Position numbers and translations under genes: made by a program
The notes under the pieces: generated by a model
Seen by the model: the letters and a program-made list of their open reading frames with translations, nothing else
The model's database searches: none
Told to the model about the DNA's origin: nothing
NCBI GenBank assembly: GCA_034440635.1
Contig: JAOTON010001038.1
Location: forward strand, 4,292,501 to 4,356,500
Direction of reading: 5' to 3'
DNA length: 64,000 nucleotides
Source: Lepas anatifera
Taxonomy: Eukaryota > Arthropoda > Thecostraca > Lepadidae
In this document: piece by piece, positions 12,621 to 24,774 of the stretch
Layout: the number at the start of each line of letters is the position of its first letter
How positions within the stretch are numbered: the first letter of the stretch is position 1

Positions 12621-14153
12621 AACCGAGACCCCACCAACACAGACCAGCCGACGGGACGCAGCCGCTGTAGCCGCGCCGCCGAACACGACGTAGTTGCACA
12701 TGGTGACGTCACACACATACACACACCACGAGTACGCATACACACACAGTCCCAAAAACAATGGCACTTGATGCGAGGCCCGGTTAGTTAAAGAGTACAG
12801 CGGCGCGACGCGGCCAAAGAGGGCGCGCGCCGCACCGAGGTGCGCGTGTGTTAGGAACTTGAGTTAGTCATCAGACAGGAACCCTTTTAGGAAACATGGC
12901 GTAAGCAGTAGGGACTATATACCGTGCATTTCCCTCCTCTGCGTGACAGCGCAGAGGCGTCACCAGCGGAGGGTTACAGCGCAGTAACAGTAACGAACAG
13001 AGCAGAGACAGTGTTAGGCCCCGCGCGGGGACCGCCGAACAGCGCCGACCAACGGCCCAATGACAAAGGCACCAAAAAACAGGAACTGTCTTCACCTCCA
13101 CCGATTTCGTGAGCGCTGTGAAGTTGTCCCACCACCGTACCAACGGCGTCGGCGGTGGACCGAGCAGCCGCTACAAGAACCCCTCTCACCCAGTATAAAA
13201 GTACAGGAACATCTTAGTATTGTTAGTATATGTATATATATGTATATATAATGTTAGGAACATTAGTCGCGGCAGGTCGGGGACGAGTCCCGTCACTTCA
13301 CCTGGCTACCATTATATGGCATTGGAGACACCCAGCACACCCCCGAAAACTCGCACAACCCCCATGCCTGGTGCACACATGCACGTACACAGTATCACAA
13401 CAATAATAACACCACAAAAAACGGATCGGGACTCGCGGGCCGCCAAAGGTCAACCCAGGTCACGAAACCCAACCGGGCCAGTGACCGGCACCATAGAACA
13501 AAACGTAGCTCAACGCGGAATCGGTCACCAGCGCGCTATAGGAACCATCGTGCCAGCGTGTTGTACTTTGCATCACGCCAGGTAGGCCGCCGCTGCGCCG
13601 CGCACACGCCGCTTTCAGCGTCGTGACGTCACATCTGACGCCCAACACGGAGCGGCGGCCCCGCCGCCGCCGCGTTTGGAAGAGTACTGAACGAGCCAAC
13701 AACACTGAATCGCCCGCAGTCCATCGGCGGTGAGTTCGTTATACGTGGTTGCACAGTCCGTATCGTTCTTGTGTCCGTAGGTCGCGCCGCCCTCTCACCC
13801 CGCCCCGCCTCTCGCTGCCGGCTCATCTGTGTGCTCGTAGGACCATGTGTGAGGGTAGATGTTTCTGGTGTACTCTGATGTTCATCAGAGATAGGCAGAG
13901 GCAGAGGGAGGGAGGGAGAGGGTAGAGCAGCTGACGCGTGATCACGTGACGTGTCGTGTTCACAATCGCGCCCAAACACCCGTGGCGGCGGCCCCACCGG
14001 AGGTTTGCGTGCGGCGGGGCCGGCGCACGTGCGTGAGTGCGTGACCGATTTGTGGCTGGCGTGAACGCACGTCACAAGCCACGGGTCGGCTCGGTGGTTT
14101 GACACGATGCTATGTAAAACACAAGTGGTGATGTGCTGCAGCTTGGCTGCAGT

Positions 14154-14158
<5 letters not shown>
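12621..14158. other. Probable 3' UTR or flank of the zinc-finger gene
   Basis: This lies downstream of the minus-strand terminal exon. It is rich in CA, CACA and ACAC on the plus strand, with a short (TATATG)n patch near 13225-13250. No close AATAAA on the minus strand stands out; a candidate is at about 11685 (TTTATT on the plus strand). The end of the transcript is therefore unresolved. Confidence 0.3.

Positions 14159-14194
<36 letters not shown>
14159..14194. repeat. (GA)n microsatellite
   Basis: About 18 GA dinucleotides in an unbroken run, followed by GGGGAGGGAGG. It lies 103 bp downstream of the minus-strand stop codon, so in the probable transcript it is a (TC)n tract in the 3' UTR. 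Confidence 0.9.
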
Positions 14195-14198
<4 letters not shown>

Positions 14199-14296
14199 AG
14201 GGAGGATGCAGAGGGAGAGAGCAGAGCCGTGAGTGAGGGGCACAGAGAGCGGGAGAGAGCGGGAGGGGCGACTGCGACGGGCCGACACGGCGCCGG

Positions 14297-14815
14297 TTAT
14301 TGCTCGCCCCGTACCGCGCCGGCGGCGGCGTGGTGGAAGTTGCCGTTGGTGTCGGTGCCACCCAGTCCGGCCAGCGTCTTGGACGCGCCCAGAGCCGAGA
14401 TGGCAGACAGCTTCTCAGCGACGTCGCCGACGGCTGGGGTGCCGTGGGCGCGGCTGGCGTGGCTGAGGGCCTCAGCCCGGGTAGGCAGTCGCTGGGGGCA
14501 GGCGTGGCACTGGTATTGCCGCTGCGTCAGCATCAGGCGCGCCTGCCCGCCGCACGGGTGCCGCCCCAGGCCGGCCTCGGTGGGGAACACCAGGTGACAC
14601 TGTTTGCAGACGGCGCCCGACTCTCCGTCCACCTCGGAGATGCCGCAGAGGCCGGCTGCCGAACAGCCGTCCTGGGTGAAGCGCGCCTGAGAGACGCCCT
14701 CCGTCTGAAGCGCCTCCCGCAGCTCGGTCAGCGCGTGCGCCGGAATCTGCAGCATCCGCAGCGGTGTGCCGTAGCTGCCGTCACCCTCCACCCCCTCCGG
14801 TGCCTTCAGGAGACT
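14297..14815 (-). CDS. Terminal exon of a C2H2 zinc-finger protein, ZFHX/zfh-2-like (partial)
   Basis: This is the only convincing coding segment here. The minus strand has a splice acceptor, TTCTGTGCGGCAG, directly before base 14815. From there 172 codons run in phase 0 to TAA at 14299-14297. Residues 70-88 read CKQCHLVFPTEAGLGRHPC, a finger with C-X2-C-X12-H-X-C spacing, so its last ligand is atypical. Residues 103-124 (CHAC to SRAH) fit C-X2-C-X12-H-X4-H exactly. Residues 19-68 hold a leucine-rich stretch (LRMLQIPAHALTELREAL) and an acidic linker before finger 1. The tail after residue 125 is Ala/Gly/Ser-rich. Degenerate C-terminal fingers of this kind occur in the large zinc-finger homeodomain regulators ZFHX3/ZFHX4/zfh-2, which act in the nucleus in neural and appendage patterning. 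That family call is by resemblance only; another C2H2 family is possible. Upstream exons are expected at higher coordinates, but none is recognisable to 64000. Confidence 0.6.
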   Translation of the reverse strand, partial: SLLKAPEGVEGDGSYGTPLRMLQIPAHALTELREALQTEGVSQARFTQDGCSAAGLCGISEVDGESGAVCKQCHLVFPTEAGLGRHPCGGQARLMLTQRQYQCHACPQRLPTRAEALSHASRAHGTPAVGDVAEKLSAISALGASKTLAGLGGTDTNGNFHHAAAGAVRGEQ

Positions 14816-14836
14816 CTGCCGCACAGAAACAGAGGT
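14816..14836 (-). promoter_or_regulatory. Predicted splice acceptor of the terminal exon
   Basis: Read on the minus strand, a pyrimidine-leaning stretch ends in GCGGCAG immediately before the exon. The phase-0 join and the loss of protein-like character upstream of this AG support it as the exon start rather than the more distant ATG at 14911. Confidence 0.5.
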
Positions 14837-17800
14837 GGTTAGCACGGCGACATATCCGCGAACACGGACTGACTTGAGACGAGACGGCCAATCATGATGT
14901 GATTTGATCAAATAGATTAAGATAAAAAAGCAGTTAACGTGTCAAAATAGCTTTAAATACGAATCCGTCGTTAGTCGAACGGCGGTAAAAGTTTACCGGA
15001 ACAGTGAGAAGGAACTCCACGCCAGATGTCACAAGTCAGTAAATTGCAAATGATCTGAAAACGATTCGCCCGGCGGGAGGACTGTGGACACCGACATGTT
15101 CAAGCACACAACAATAGTGCGGGGCTGCGGGTCGCACTGGGACGCTGCACAAGGACCGGACGCGCCCCGGACGGTTTTGAGACGCACCATTCAGACACCT
15201 GCAGCGTGAAACGGCGCCAGATCTGACGACACGGCGGAACAGCACCACCGTGACGCCGCATCTATCCTTGACGTTCCACAGAGCGATCAGCGCGCGCACA
15301 CACGGGCGCGTCACGCCGGGACCAACACAGCCGGAGGCAAGTCGTCAGCGGCTGATGTGCCAGCCAGGCTTGTGTTTATTGGTCAGATTTGTATCCAGTC
15401 CGAGTACTGTTTAGATAAAAATGTATGCAATATGTTCCGAATCACAGAAGAACGACCCCGAATCTAGAAACAAAAGTAGTATTTTCCTTGTATATGTGCC
15501 GGATCGGGCAATATTATGTAGAGCAACGGATACACATTCTGTGTGGGCACGATTTCACTTGAAGTTTCCAAATAGAGCTTAAAGCCCCAAAAGATGTTTT
15601 GGATTACAAGAAAACTGACAAAGAAAGAGAGGAAAGGCACGGAGTCGGGGAGAGAAGTAATGTCTCCTCATCTCATTGCTCTCTTGCGCTAATCGATCAA
15701 CGGAATACGAAACATCAATGCGCACGATCAGCAAATGACACAAACCGGCACCGTAACGCGGACAGGCAAGCCACGACGCGGCTCGCAGAGACAGGCAGAG
15801 CGCTGGGAGCAGGAGGAAAGAGCGGTGGGCGCCGGAAGCCTGACAGAGACAGATTGCCGCACAGAGGCCGGATCGGCAGCACACACAGCGCCGGTGAGTC
15901 GCTCCGTGAGATGTTATTCATCAGAGGCCGTGACAGCGGCGCTGGGACGCCATTGTGAAGTCGGTGCCGGCGGCCGGCATCACCACCCACTGTCTATCTC
16001 ACAGTCACAGCTCGGGCGGCGGGCATCCGCGGGCCGCCGCCGATGTGACAGACCTCGTCTCCGAACAGGAACACTCGGCCGCTCCACCACTATATCGACG
16101 GTGATCATGACTTATCTCCCCGTTAAGTCACACAACTGAAGTTACTTTCACCGTGATAACCACGACATTACCCATATAATCGAAATGACAGCGCTTACGA
16201 ACGGTGCCAGTACAGGGAGGTGCACCAGTGCAACTCCGAGCCAGTTCAGTACCGCTGCGACTCATGTGTTTAATGCAAACAGGACGTGCAACACCGGGCG
16301 GCCGGGGCCGGCCGGAGGCCAGAGGCCAGAGGCCTGCTCGGCCGCGATGGACGAGCACCTGCAGCCCGTTGACGGCGGCGCAGGTACGTGCCTGCAGTGC
16401 TCTGCCGTTCACCCAATGAGTCACATCCTGTCGGGAACGTGCCATGGTGTTCATTCTGCCTTGCGCCACACCCGACGGTTAGTCGGTGTAAAACGAGACG
16501 CCCCGGACGTGGCAGGTGGTGCAGTCTTTTAACTCAGCTCTTGTACTGGTGGAGAGTGTGGAGGTCTGGTGAGGTACAGCTGGGAACTGGTCAGGACTAA
16601 TGGTGCTTTGCAGATTCCTATGCTCACCAAAATCTGGTAAGAAACCATCAGCATTTAGAAAATTACAAATGCAAAAAAGCGAAACAAACCTAAAAAACCC
16701 TCGTTGGCTGGCATCCCCCATAGTATCAGTAACCAGTTATTCAATAAAACTTGAGTTCTAATAGAAAACAAAATACATTCCAAAACCTCATTCCGAGATT
16801 CCTTGGAAAACACCCTGTATTATGATTAAAATGGTCCAATTGCACCCAGAATTCGAAAGCTGGCTAGCTTCAGAACCAAGCCCGCTGGTACTACCAACAC
16901 AAATGTGTCCGCAGGACCCGCAGCGAGGACGGTGCAGCGGTCATCCCAGTTCTCACCGGGCGAGCGCGGCGGCCGCGTCGGAAGCCCTCATTGGCGCGGG
17001 CGTCCGTAACGCCACTAACGCGTCTCAACTTGAGAAGGAAACGCATTAGTGGCCGCGCTTGACAAGAATGCCGGTAATTAACATGATTGGAGGCCACAGA
17101 CCGGGCGCGTAATGGGATTAGGCAGACGCGGCCGAGGGAAAACTGTTCGGTACATGTGACAGGCGTCGCCGCTGAGTGGCAAACGTACCGTCGGCGAGAC
17201 CGCTCACGGCGCTACTCCCCGACACCGTAAACCAGCGGCCCTCACAACCGGGAAGAACCAACAGGACCGCCGGACTTCGTCGAAAAGACTGTCCATCCCG
17301 AGGGTTTCACACTCCCTGAGAAAAGTGCATAGCAAGTGGAAAGTAGGACGGTATGTTGGCACCTCTACAACGACAGGCGGAGCCAGGGGCTGATCCAGAA
17401 GCCTCTCAGCGCTGGACTCCGGGGCTCTGGAGAACTCACACTCCCCCTCCCCCTCCCCGCCTGACTGGCCGCGACGTCCGCAGCCAACCTAAATCCGACC
17501 GTTATCACTCAGGGAAACCAGGGATGTGGATTTTCTAAGATTATTGATAACATGATTTTCTGAAATGATTGTGTGTCCACGACTCGATACAATGTCAATA
17601 ATAAGTATATTAATGGGAACAGTATATGTACAATATAACAGTATACATAGCCCTCCCACAGGCCGGCCATATCAACTGCATAAACCAATTGAAAGTTCTA
17701 AAAAGGAGAAACTTGAAATTTTGAGCAATATTTCACCACTTTATCATTTTTCCTTCGGGTGCCTGAGCACTCCTGGGGATATAAGTCCACACTCATGGCT

Positions 17801-18546
17801 GCAACTACTATCACATATCTGAGAAAATATGTTTCACCGACGAGAGAAAAAGAAATCATGAAGTACTGTTTGACTCGCAGTGTTTGAAAATGTTTTCGTG
17901 TTTGATTCAACGATGTTTGATGTTTTTCATTAAACTACATACACTTTTTGTTGAACAGCAAAAACCAGCCAAGTCCACCGCAGAATAAGAAAAGGAAGGC
18001 GGGACACCTCGGTTGAAGAAAGAAGCCAGTACTTGATCCACACTCCGACACGTGTACCAATACCAGCACCGGTGGCAGCACTTCAGCTCTGCCATGTGTA
18101 CTCAGGAGGCAGCATCGGGGACAGATACAGGGGTCGCTGGCAGGAGGGCGGGCACGGTGACGGATTCCTCGGCGCACTATCGGCCTGGATCACAGAGCGG
18201 CAGCTGAGCAGGGACAGGACACTGGACCGCATTCCTGCCGGGACAGCCGTGCGATATGGGCGACTGTCCTCTGTTTTAACGGCCCCCACCGCCAGTTTGC
18301 GGCGCGGGCCTTAGCACGGAATTTCGATAAAACGTCAGAGATAGCGCAGCCACATTAGCGCGCATTATCTGACATTATTTTCGGCATGTGGAGGTAAATG
18401 CGAGCTGGCTTCAGTTTGAGGTGAGAGGGTGTGATAGGCCACTAACTCCGACACGTGACTCCAGTCACGGCTCAGAACCGTGCCTGGAAAACATAGCATC
18501 ACGTTACTGAACCGGTCCTGAGAAGTGGAGGTACGTAAATGCAGTG
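14837..18546. other. Probable intron of the zinc-finger gene; no features
   Basis: This follows the terminal exon upstream on the minus strand. It is GC-rich with scattered short open frames on both strands, none with a recognisable domain. It would be intron if the exon call is right, but no donor site could be tied to a coding exon. Confidence 0.35.
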
Positions 18547-18554
18547 GAGGTGGA

Positions 18555-18704
18555 CAGAGGCGGATCCAGGGGGTGGAGGATAAAAAGACATTCGTCTTCC
18601 GGCCCCCAATTTCGCTAGTTTTCTTTTTAAAAATCGCTAACATTTTCATGGTTTTCGACCCAGTTCCTAACTCCCCCTCCAGCACCGTCCTAGATTCGGC
18701 TCTG
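18555..18704. mobile_element. hAT-type MITE, CATAGGCGG-like family, short copy
   Basis: The left end reads CAGAGGCGGATCCAGG and the reverse complement of the right end reads CAGAGCCGAATCTAGG. The flanks are GAGGTGGA (18547-18554) and GACGTGGG (18705-18712), 6 of 8 identical, consistent with an aged 8-bp duplication. The 150-bp interior is non-coding. Its left end is close to that of the 1511-1759 element. Confidence 0.65.
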
Positions 18705-18712
18705 GACGTGGG

Positions 18713-20963
18713 TACCGTGCTTCAAGCGTCAGGATCCCAAGACACGGTATCATCTCTACCGATCCATGGTCGACGATAAAATTTATTAACGACTATCACG
18801 CCGCGAACGCAGGTTTTTCATCTGCTTGTTATTGGTGGATATATCATCGCCTCTATGTGACGTGGCGGTTTTCACCGTCAAATTACTATCGCAAATTTCT
18901 CACAGCAAAGCCTGACGAAGCATCGTCGTCCGTCGTTCCCGACGCAGCAATTTCGACGAGCGCACACTCGCTGGCACACAAAGGTGACAACGGCCAAACT
19001 AAATGCGGCCAATTCATCACGTCCTGGTCCAAATGAGAGCTGGAACAAACGACCCGCTCTGGCGCGTGGAAAAAGGGCGGGTCGTCGCCGTTTGACCGCG
19101 TCCAGGGCTAACAAACGACCGGCCTACAAGCTGGGCAGAAGTGTGGAACACAACCGGCACGGAGCATCAACAAAACAACACAGATACTCCTTACACACAA
19201 ACTTGGCATTATCCGAGCACACGACACTACTCAGATACTTCACCCGAACTTCTAACGCCAATTTTGTACCTCAGCCAGCTATGCTGCTCCTGCGAGTAAC
19301 GGCATATAGCTTCCCGACAAGTCACGTTACTGCTGTGATGACTTTAGACGTGGTTCGTCCAACCAAACCCACACATAATTGTCTCCGGTTAAAGTCCGCT
19401 AGTTCAGGCTGCCTCCCGAAATCAGCAGCGGGAGTCTGCTGGCGGCTGACTCTCTTCCGGTCACCGCCGGCGACGGCGTCGCTCCGCCTTGTGTTTGCAC
19501 GACCAGCGGAAGCGGCACACACGCGAGCCGAGCCCGCCCCCGTTCGAGACAATAAAACAGGCCGCTGCCGGCGCGCGGCAAAAACGACCCCGACGCCACA
19601 CTGCCTATCACCGTTTTCTCACTTTCGCCGCGCCGGCATACATTACTGCAGGCGTTTACCATCGTCGCCGGTAGTTTCCGGCGTAGGCGCGGCCGCTGCT
19701 GACGCGACGACGCCGACAAAACTAACCTATGTAACATCGTCATAAGCTGTTTAGACTGCGTTTGGTGTGGGAGGAAGGTACCCTCGCCTGCTTATCACAA
19801 GCGCAATTTGCAGTAAACCACGCACTGGGCGAAGCTGTTTCAAATGACTCCTCTCAGTTTTTCTTTTTAACATCGTCCAGGGGTACTCCCTGAGATAACA
19901 GCTTGTTCACTGCGCTATAATTAAGCGCCATCGAGCACAAATTAAATTCACGAAAACCGTTCAGTGGCAGAGTTCAGCTGCTGCCTTGCAGAGTGTGATT
20001 TGTATTCCGTGGGACAAGTTGCGTGTCCCCCAACCATCCAACTGCGTGTCCGCTCCGAATTACACCCGCCCGCAGCGGCCGCCACCCGGCGACAAATAAC
20101 GCTCTTTTTCTGCAATATTAACGAGAAAACGGCGGGAGAGACAAAACGGCTGAACTAACGATGAAGACCATCGAAACTGGGAAAACATGCACTACAACCG
20201 TCTCAGGAGGCGTAACAGAGGCGGCGCTGTCAGTCGGAGCCATCGCGGCGATTTGGAGGTGTACCGGGTGCGGCTTGTTCGTGGACGCCGCAAGTCTCCT
20301 TGGCGGATTCAGTCTCACGCTTACTGGCTGGATTTCCGTCGATTTGAGTTTGAGTTTTGTACACATTAAGCTGGATATTTTTCTAGTTGAAGCCAACAGT
20401 GTCTTTCCAAGTAGTGACGTCATACTGAAATCGACGCGACATAAGTTTAACCACTTAGACACCAGTATCACTGTTGGTAATATTGGTGATACTGTCTCAC
20501 ATCACAAATATTCGGGTTCGGTTAGACCTATGCCCTGAGAGAAAAGCTGTGCGCAATACGGACTTTATCGCATTTCGCAGGTCCCGTAATCAGTTCTGGG
20601 TTCACTCCAAGCCAGGGATAGCCGTGAACACACACACACATATATAGCGCGGCATTTATTGCAACATCAGCCGTACCAATCGCAACCCCTGGCGACCGCC
20701 AATCACAGCCTCGGGAGATCTCCGGGCGTGATTAGTGATCATCTCGGCACATTATCGCCGGTGATTATTAGTGATTAGTGATGGCTGTGGCGAATCTCCG
20801 CGCGGCACCAGGCCGGGTCGACGCCCCAAGCGGCTGCCCGGGCCACCTTTTGCCCGGGCCGCACAAAACCTGGCAGTTACAGGCATAATTGCGCGCAGTT
20901 ATTCCGGCGGAGACAAAACACGACGCCGCAGACCGACCCCGAGCGACGTGGGCAGTCTGTCGG
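18713..20963. other. GC-rich stretch without a supportable gene
   Basis: It contains a 253-codon open frame on the plus strand (18984-19745), the longest non-repetitive one in the window. Its product is Arg/Ala/Thr/Pro-rich with no domain, signal peptide or membrane segment, and such frames arise by chance in GC-rich DNA. A CA/TA microsatellite patch lies at about 20629-20645. A TGACGTCA octamer occurs near 20414. Confidence 0.45.
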
Positions 20964-22032
20964 AGACAGCTCCCTCTCAACGACACTGAGCTCAGGGACA
21001 GCCCCCTCTCAACGACTCTGAGCTCAGGGCAGCTCTCTCTCACGACACCGAGCTCAGAGACAGCTCCCTCTCAACGACTCTGAGACACAGCTCCCTCACA
21101 ACGACACTCAGCTCGGGGACAGCTCCCTCTCAACGACTCTGAGCTCAGGGACAGCCCCCTCTCAACGACTCTGAGCTCAGGGCAGCTCCCTCTCAACGAC
21201 ACTCAGCTCAGGGACAGCTCCCTCTCAACGACACTGAGCTCAGGGACAGCTCCCTCTCAATCAACGACTCTGAGATACAGCTCCCTCTCAACGACACTCA
21301 GCTCAGGAACAGCTCCCTCTCAACGACTCTGAGCTCAGGGACAGCTCCCTCTCAACGACACTGAGCTCAGGGACTGCTTCCTCTTAACGACACTGAGCTC
21401 AGGGACAGCTCGTTCTCAACGTTACTGAGCTCAGAGACAGCTCCCTCCCAACGACACTGAGCTCAGGGACAGCTCCCTCCCAACGACACTGAGCTCTAAG
21501 ACAGCTCATTCTCAACGACACTGAGCTCAGAGACAGCTCCCTCTCAACGACACTGAGCTCAGAGACAGCTCCCTCTCAACGACACTGAGCTCAGGGACAG
21601 CTCCCTCCCAACGACACTGAGCTCAGAGACAGCTCCCTCTCAACGACACTGAGCTCAGGGACAGCTCCCCCAACGACACTAAGCTCAGAGACAGCTCCAT
21701 CCCAACGACACTGAGACACAGCTCCCTCTCAACGAGAATGAGCTCTGAGACAGCTCCGCTCTCCCTATGGGAGAACTCAGCTGTCCCAGCACCAAGCTCA
21801 AAGACGGTCCAGTCCTAACGACAGTGAGCTCAGAGGCAAGTCTTTTCTCGATACTGAACTCAGCGAGAGTTCAATCCTAAAGATAACCAGCTCAGAGAAG
21901 GTTCAATCCTAACAACATTGAGTTTATACACAAGTCGGTCCCCTCGACACCAGTCTCAGAGAAAATGCAGTTCCGACGATGCTGAGCTCAGAGCTCAGAG
22001 CTCAGAGTTCACTCCTAGCGGGAACGAGCTCA
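20964..22032. repeat. 32-bp minisatellite with degenerate right flank
   Basis: About 25 tandem units of a roughly 32-bp repeat run from 20964 to about 21757. Each unit contains ACGACACTGAGCTCAGGGAC followed by AGCTCCCTCTCA. Units differ by single substitutions and a few indels; GAGCTC is almost invariant. From about 21757 to 22032 the same motif decays gradually, as expected for an old array edge. Confidence 0.92.
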
Positions 22033-22597
22033 CAGTTAAATGAAGACTTCATGTCGTTTCAGGGATACAGCCCGTACCCATTATAAGTCCATTATCACTA
22101 GAAGGAGCTGTCAATGTGGTGTCTGGTGTGCATCACTACATCAACGGTTGGAGACACGTCAGCATACCATTTCTAGCTAGAGCGACACATATCTGCATCG
22201 CGAAACTTGAACATCACACTGTTGAGGCATCTAAGGAGCGACGGTAAATGATACAATCACAAAGCATGGTCGATGCGACGCAAAAACCCTGAACTTCGCT
22301 ATTGAAGTCGGGACCGATGACCAATGAAGGTATGGTGCGGGGCCAGTCAGGGCATGCACCTCCATATCAGGCTAAGATAGCGGGCAGAACTAGGACAGAG
22401 AGAATGTGCTGTCCTCGCTCCTGAAGATGATAATATCGAGAGTCCACCTTATGGCAGATGTGTGCTAAGTTCGTGAAGAATAGCACACGAAGGGAAACCG
22501 TCTGTGCTTCCTTGATCACACAAAGGCGTAGGAACGAACGCCAGAGGGGCCATGACTCACAAAATATTCCGATTTTTACCATAGCCCTATTCACTGC

Positions 22598-22601
<4 letters not shown>
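22033..22601. other. Unannotated non-coding stretch
   Basis: I see no gene or repeat between the 32-bp minisatellite and the TA microsatellite. Confidence 0.5.

Positions 22602-22662
<61 letters not shown>
22602..22662. repeat. (TA)n microsatellite
   Basis: An almost pure AT dinucleotide run of about 60 bp with one TATTTATA interruption. It is perfectly self-complementary and could extrude as a cruciform. Confidence 0.95.
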
Positions 22663-22669
<7 letters not shown>

Positions 22670-23520
22670 TTTTCTCCAAACTCTGGGCCTTTTTTCCCCT
22701 CACCCTCTCCACCCCCCCTCTCTCCCTCCCCCACTATCTAAATATGTTCACAAGAAAATTGACGAGTCTAAGATTGCTCTTGTCGCATTCTCTCTTGATC
22801 CTAGTCCAAATAAATTTCCTCAAACAGGTATTATCGTTCTGCACAGGAAGATTAGGTGTTCGGCGTAGTTCGATGCATTTGAGGAAATCTGAAAAAGCAC
22901 ACAAGAAAAATAACGCTACACCTAAGAAGTGGCCGTTCCAAGCGAGTATATCCTCTACGCTCGCCCATAACTTTCAATTGCGTCCTACCAAAGGCGCTTG
23001 GCCAGAGCCGATGGCAGGGGAATGACATACGTGCTTCGCCTCACGCTGTGACGTACAACAGCTGAATTGTGACATTCGGAAGTTGAGGCAGCAATATGCG
23101 GCATTTCCGCCGCGACAGGTCACACTTTGTTTGACACTCGACACTCGGACGTGTCACGCACCTGGTCCCGCTGTTTTCGGCGGAACCGTTCGGCCGCAAA
23201 ATCGAAATTACACCCCGATCGCCGAGGGCGCTGCCGCTACAAACAACTGCTGCGCTGTGTCCCAAACACTTCTTCAGCGCAATCAGTAGCTCCCAAGAAA
23301 TCCGCAAATTCCTTCAACGCAGGAACATGTGCGCGAGTAACTTATTTGGACGAATTTCTGGGATGGTACCTCTGCTTTCCATGCCGACCAGCAAGGCACT
23401 CGAGAATCTCACAGAGATTCTGATCTCAAAAGCCAAACTTTCAATGCCTAAGACCAACTTCTTCTTAAGAAATCTGCTCTGACACGTGCCGGTGGGCTGA
23501 TTGGTCGGTATCTCAGGGTC
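22663..23520. other. Unannotated non-coding stretch
   Basis: A pyrimidine-rich patch follows the TA microsatellite (about 22690-22735). I see nothing else supportable. Confidence 0.5.
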
Positions 23521-23960
23521 GTTGGGGCCCAGGATAGTCCACTGGTGCCCGGAGCAGACTGATGGGCCCACGGTGGGCCGCTGATACCCGGAGTAGACTG
23601 ATGGGGCCCAGGGTAGGGAGCTGGTGCCCGGAGTAGGCTGATGGGGCCCAGGGTAGGGAGCTGGTGCCCGGAGCAGACTGATGGGCCCACGGTGGGCCGC
23701 TGATACCCGAAGTAAGCTGATTTGGCTCAGGGTAGGGAGCTGATACCCGGATTAGGCTGATGGGGCCAGGGTAGTCAGGAGGCTGATGGGGCCCAGGGTA
23801 GTCAGTAGGTTGATGGGCCCGTGTGGCCGATGGGCCCAGGGTGTCAGTAGGCTGATGGGCCCAGGGTAGTCAGGGCTGATGGGCCCAGGTATTCAGTAGG
23901 CTGATGGGGCCCAGGGTAGGGAGCTGGTGCCCGGAGTAGGCTGATGGGGCCCAGGGTAGG
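23521..23960. repeat. 40-bp minisatellite with higher-order structure
   Basis: Tandem units built from CTGATGGGGCCCAGGGTAGG and GAGCTGGTGCCCGGAGTAGG (together 40 bp). A variant segment with CCCACGGTGGGCCGCTGATA recurs 119 bp apart (variant units near 23552 and 23671), so three units form a higher-order repeat. The right half contains shorter, decayed units. Long open frames on the minus strand here are consequences of the repeat. Confidence 0.9.
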
Positions 23961-24520
23961 CTGCGCAGGTAAATGGCACAAGGCTGGGCTGCGGTGCGCC
24001 GGTTCCGCTTAATTGAACGGTGGCCAGCCACCGACAGCCGTCGAAAGCCACACCACAAACCGCCTCTCGGACGAGTCCGGGCTGGTTCACGCCTGAGCAA
24101 CGCTTTCCCGGTGCGATGTCGGAGCCGTTTCACTAACAAAGCCGCCGAACCGTCCTGGGCTCGTTTCAAATTTCAGAGAGGAGAGTCGTCTGGTTTTGGT
24201 TTTCGGTGTAAGTTGAATAGCTATAACTGTCATTGATACCAGTCGAGGAGGAGAGAAGCGTTCTAGAAGTGTTCCAAAACCAAACAAACGTTCCGCCAGA
24301 ATGGTAACTTCCATTACTGCAGAACTGATTGCACACCAACTCAGTGAAAGAAGGTGCACATCATTACCAAGTTTATCAACCGGATAGTTGCAGTAAGAAA
24401 GGCGGTTATGCGCCTCCTGTGCTTTGGAAACTACGGCCAGGTAACGAATAATAGCAATCGGCATCCTCGCGTGCAGAAGCCGAATTCCAGCCGTGACTGC
24501 CATGCCCAATACCAACAGCA

Positions 24521-24774
24521 ATGTCATGGCATGTCCAGCAGTGTCATGGCATGTCCAGCCGTGTCAGGGCATGTCCAGCAATATCATGGCATGTCCAGCC
24601 GTGTCAAGGCATGTCCAGCCGTGTCATGGCATGTCCAACCGTGTCATGGCATGTCCAGCCGTGTCAGGGCATGTCCAGCAGTGTCAGGGCATGTCCAGCA
24701 GTGTCAGGGCATGTCCAGCAATATCAGAGCATATCCAGCAGTGGCAGGGCATGTCCAGCCGTGTCAGGGCATGT
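24521..24774. repeat. 20-bp minisatellite
   Basis: Thirteen units in exact 20-bp register, of the form GTGTCAGGGCATGTCCAGCA with few substitutions and no indels. Because 20 is not a multiple of three, all three forward frames run open with the same rotated peptide. That marks the frames as artefacts. Each unit carries one GGCATGTCC core. Confidence 0.95.

Noticed and set aside
13194..13201. TATAAAAG TATA-box match
   Set aside because: No gene, initiator or downstream exon can be tied to it; the motif is short enough to occur by chance.
14816..14911. Start codon at 14911 for the zinc-finger frame
   Set aside because: The stretch before the acceptor-like AG at 14816-14817 does not resemble the protein that follows; an internal exon start at 14815 fits better.
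18984..19745. 253-codon open frame on the plus strand
   Set aside because: It is the longest non-repetitive frame but has no domain or protein-like composition; GC-rich DNA makes such frames common.
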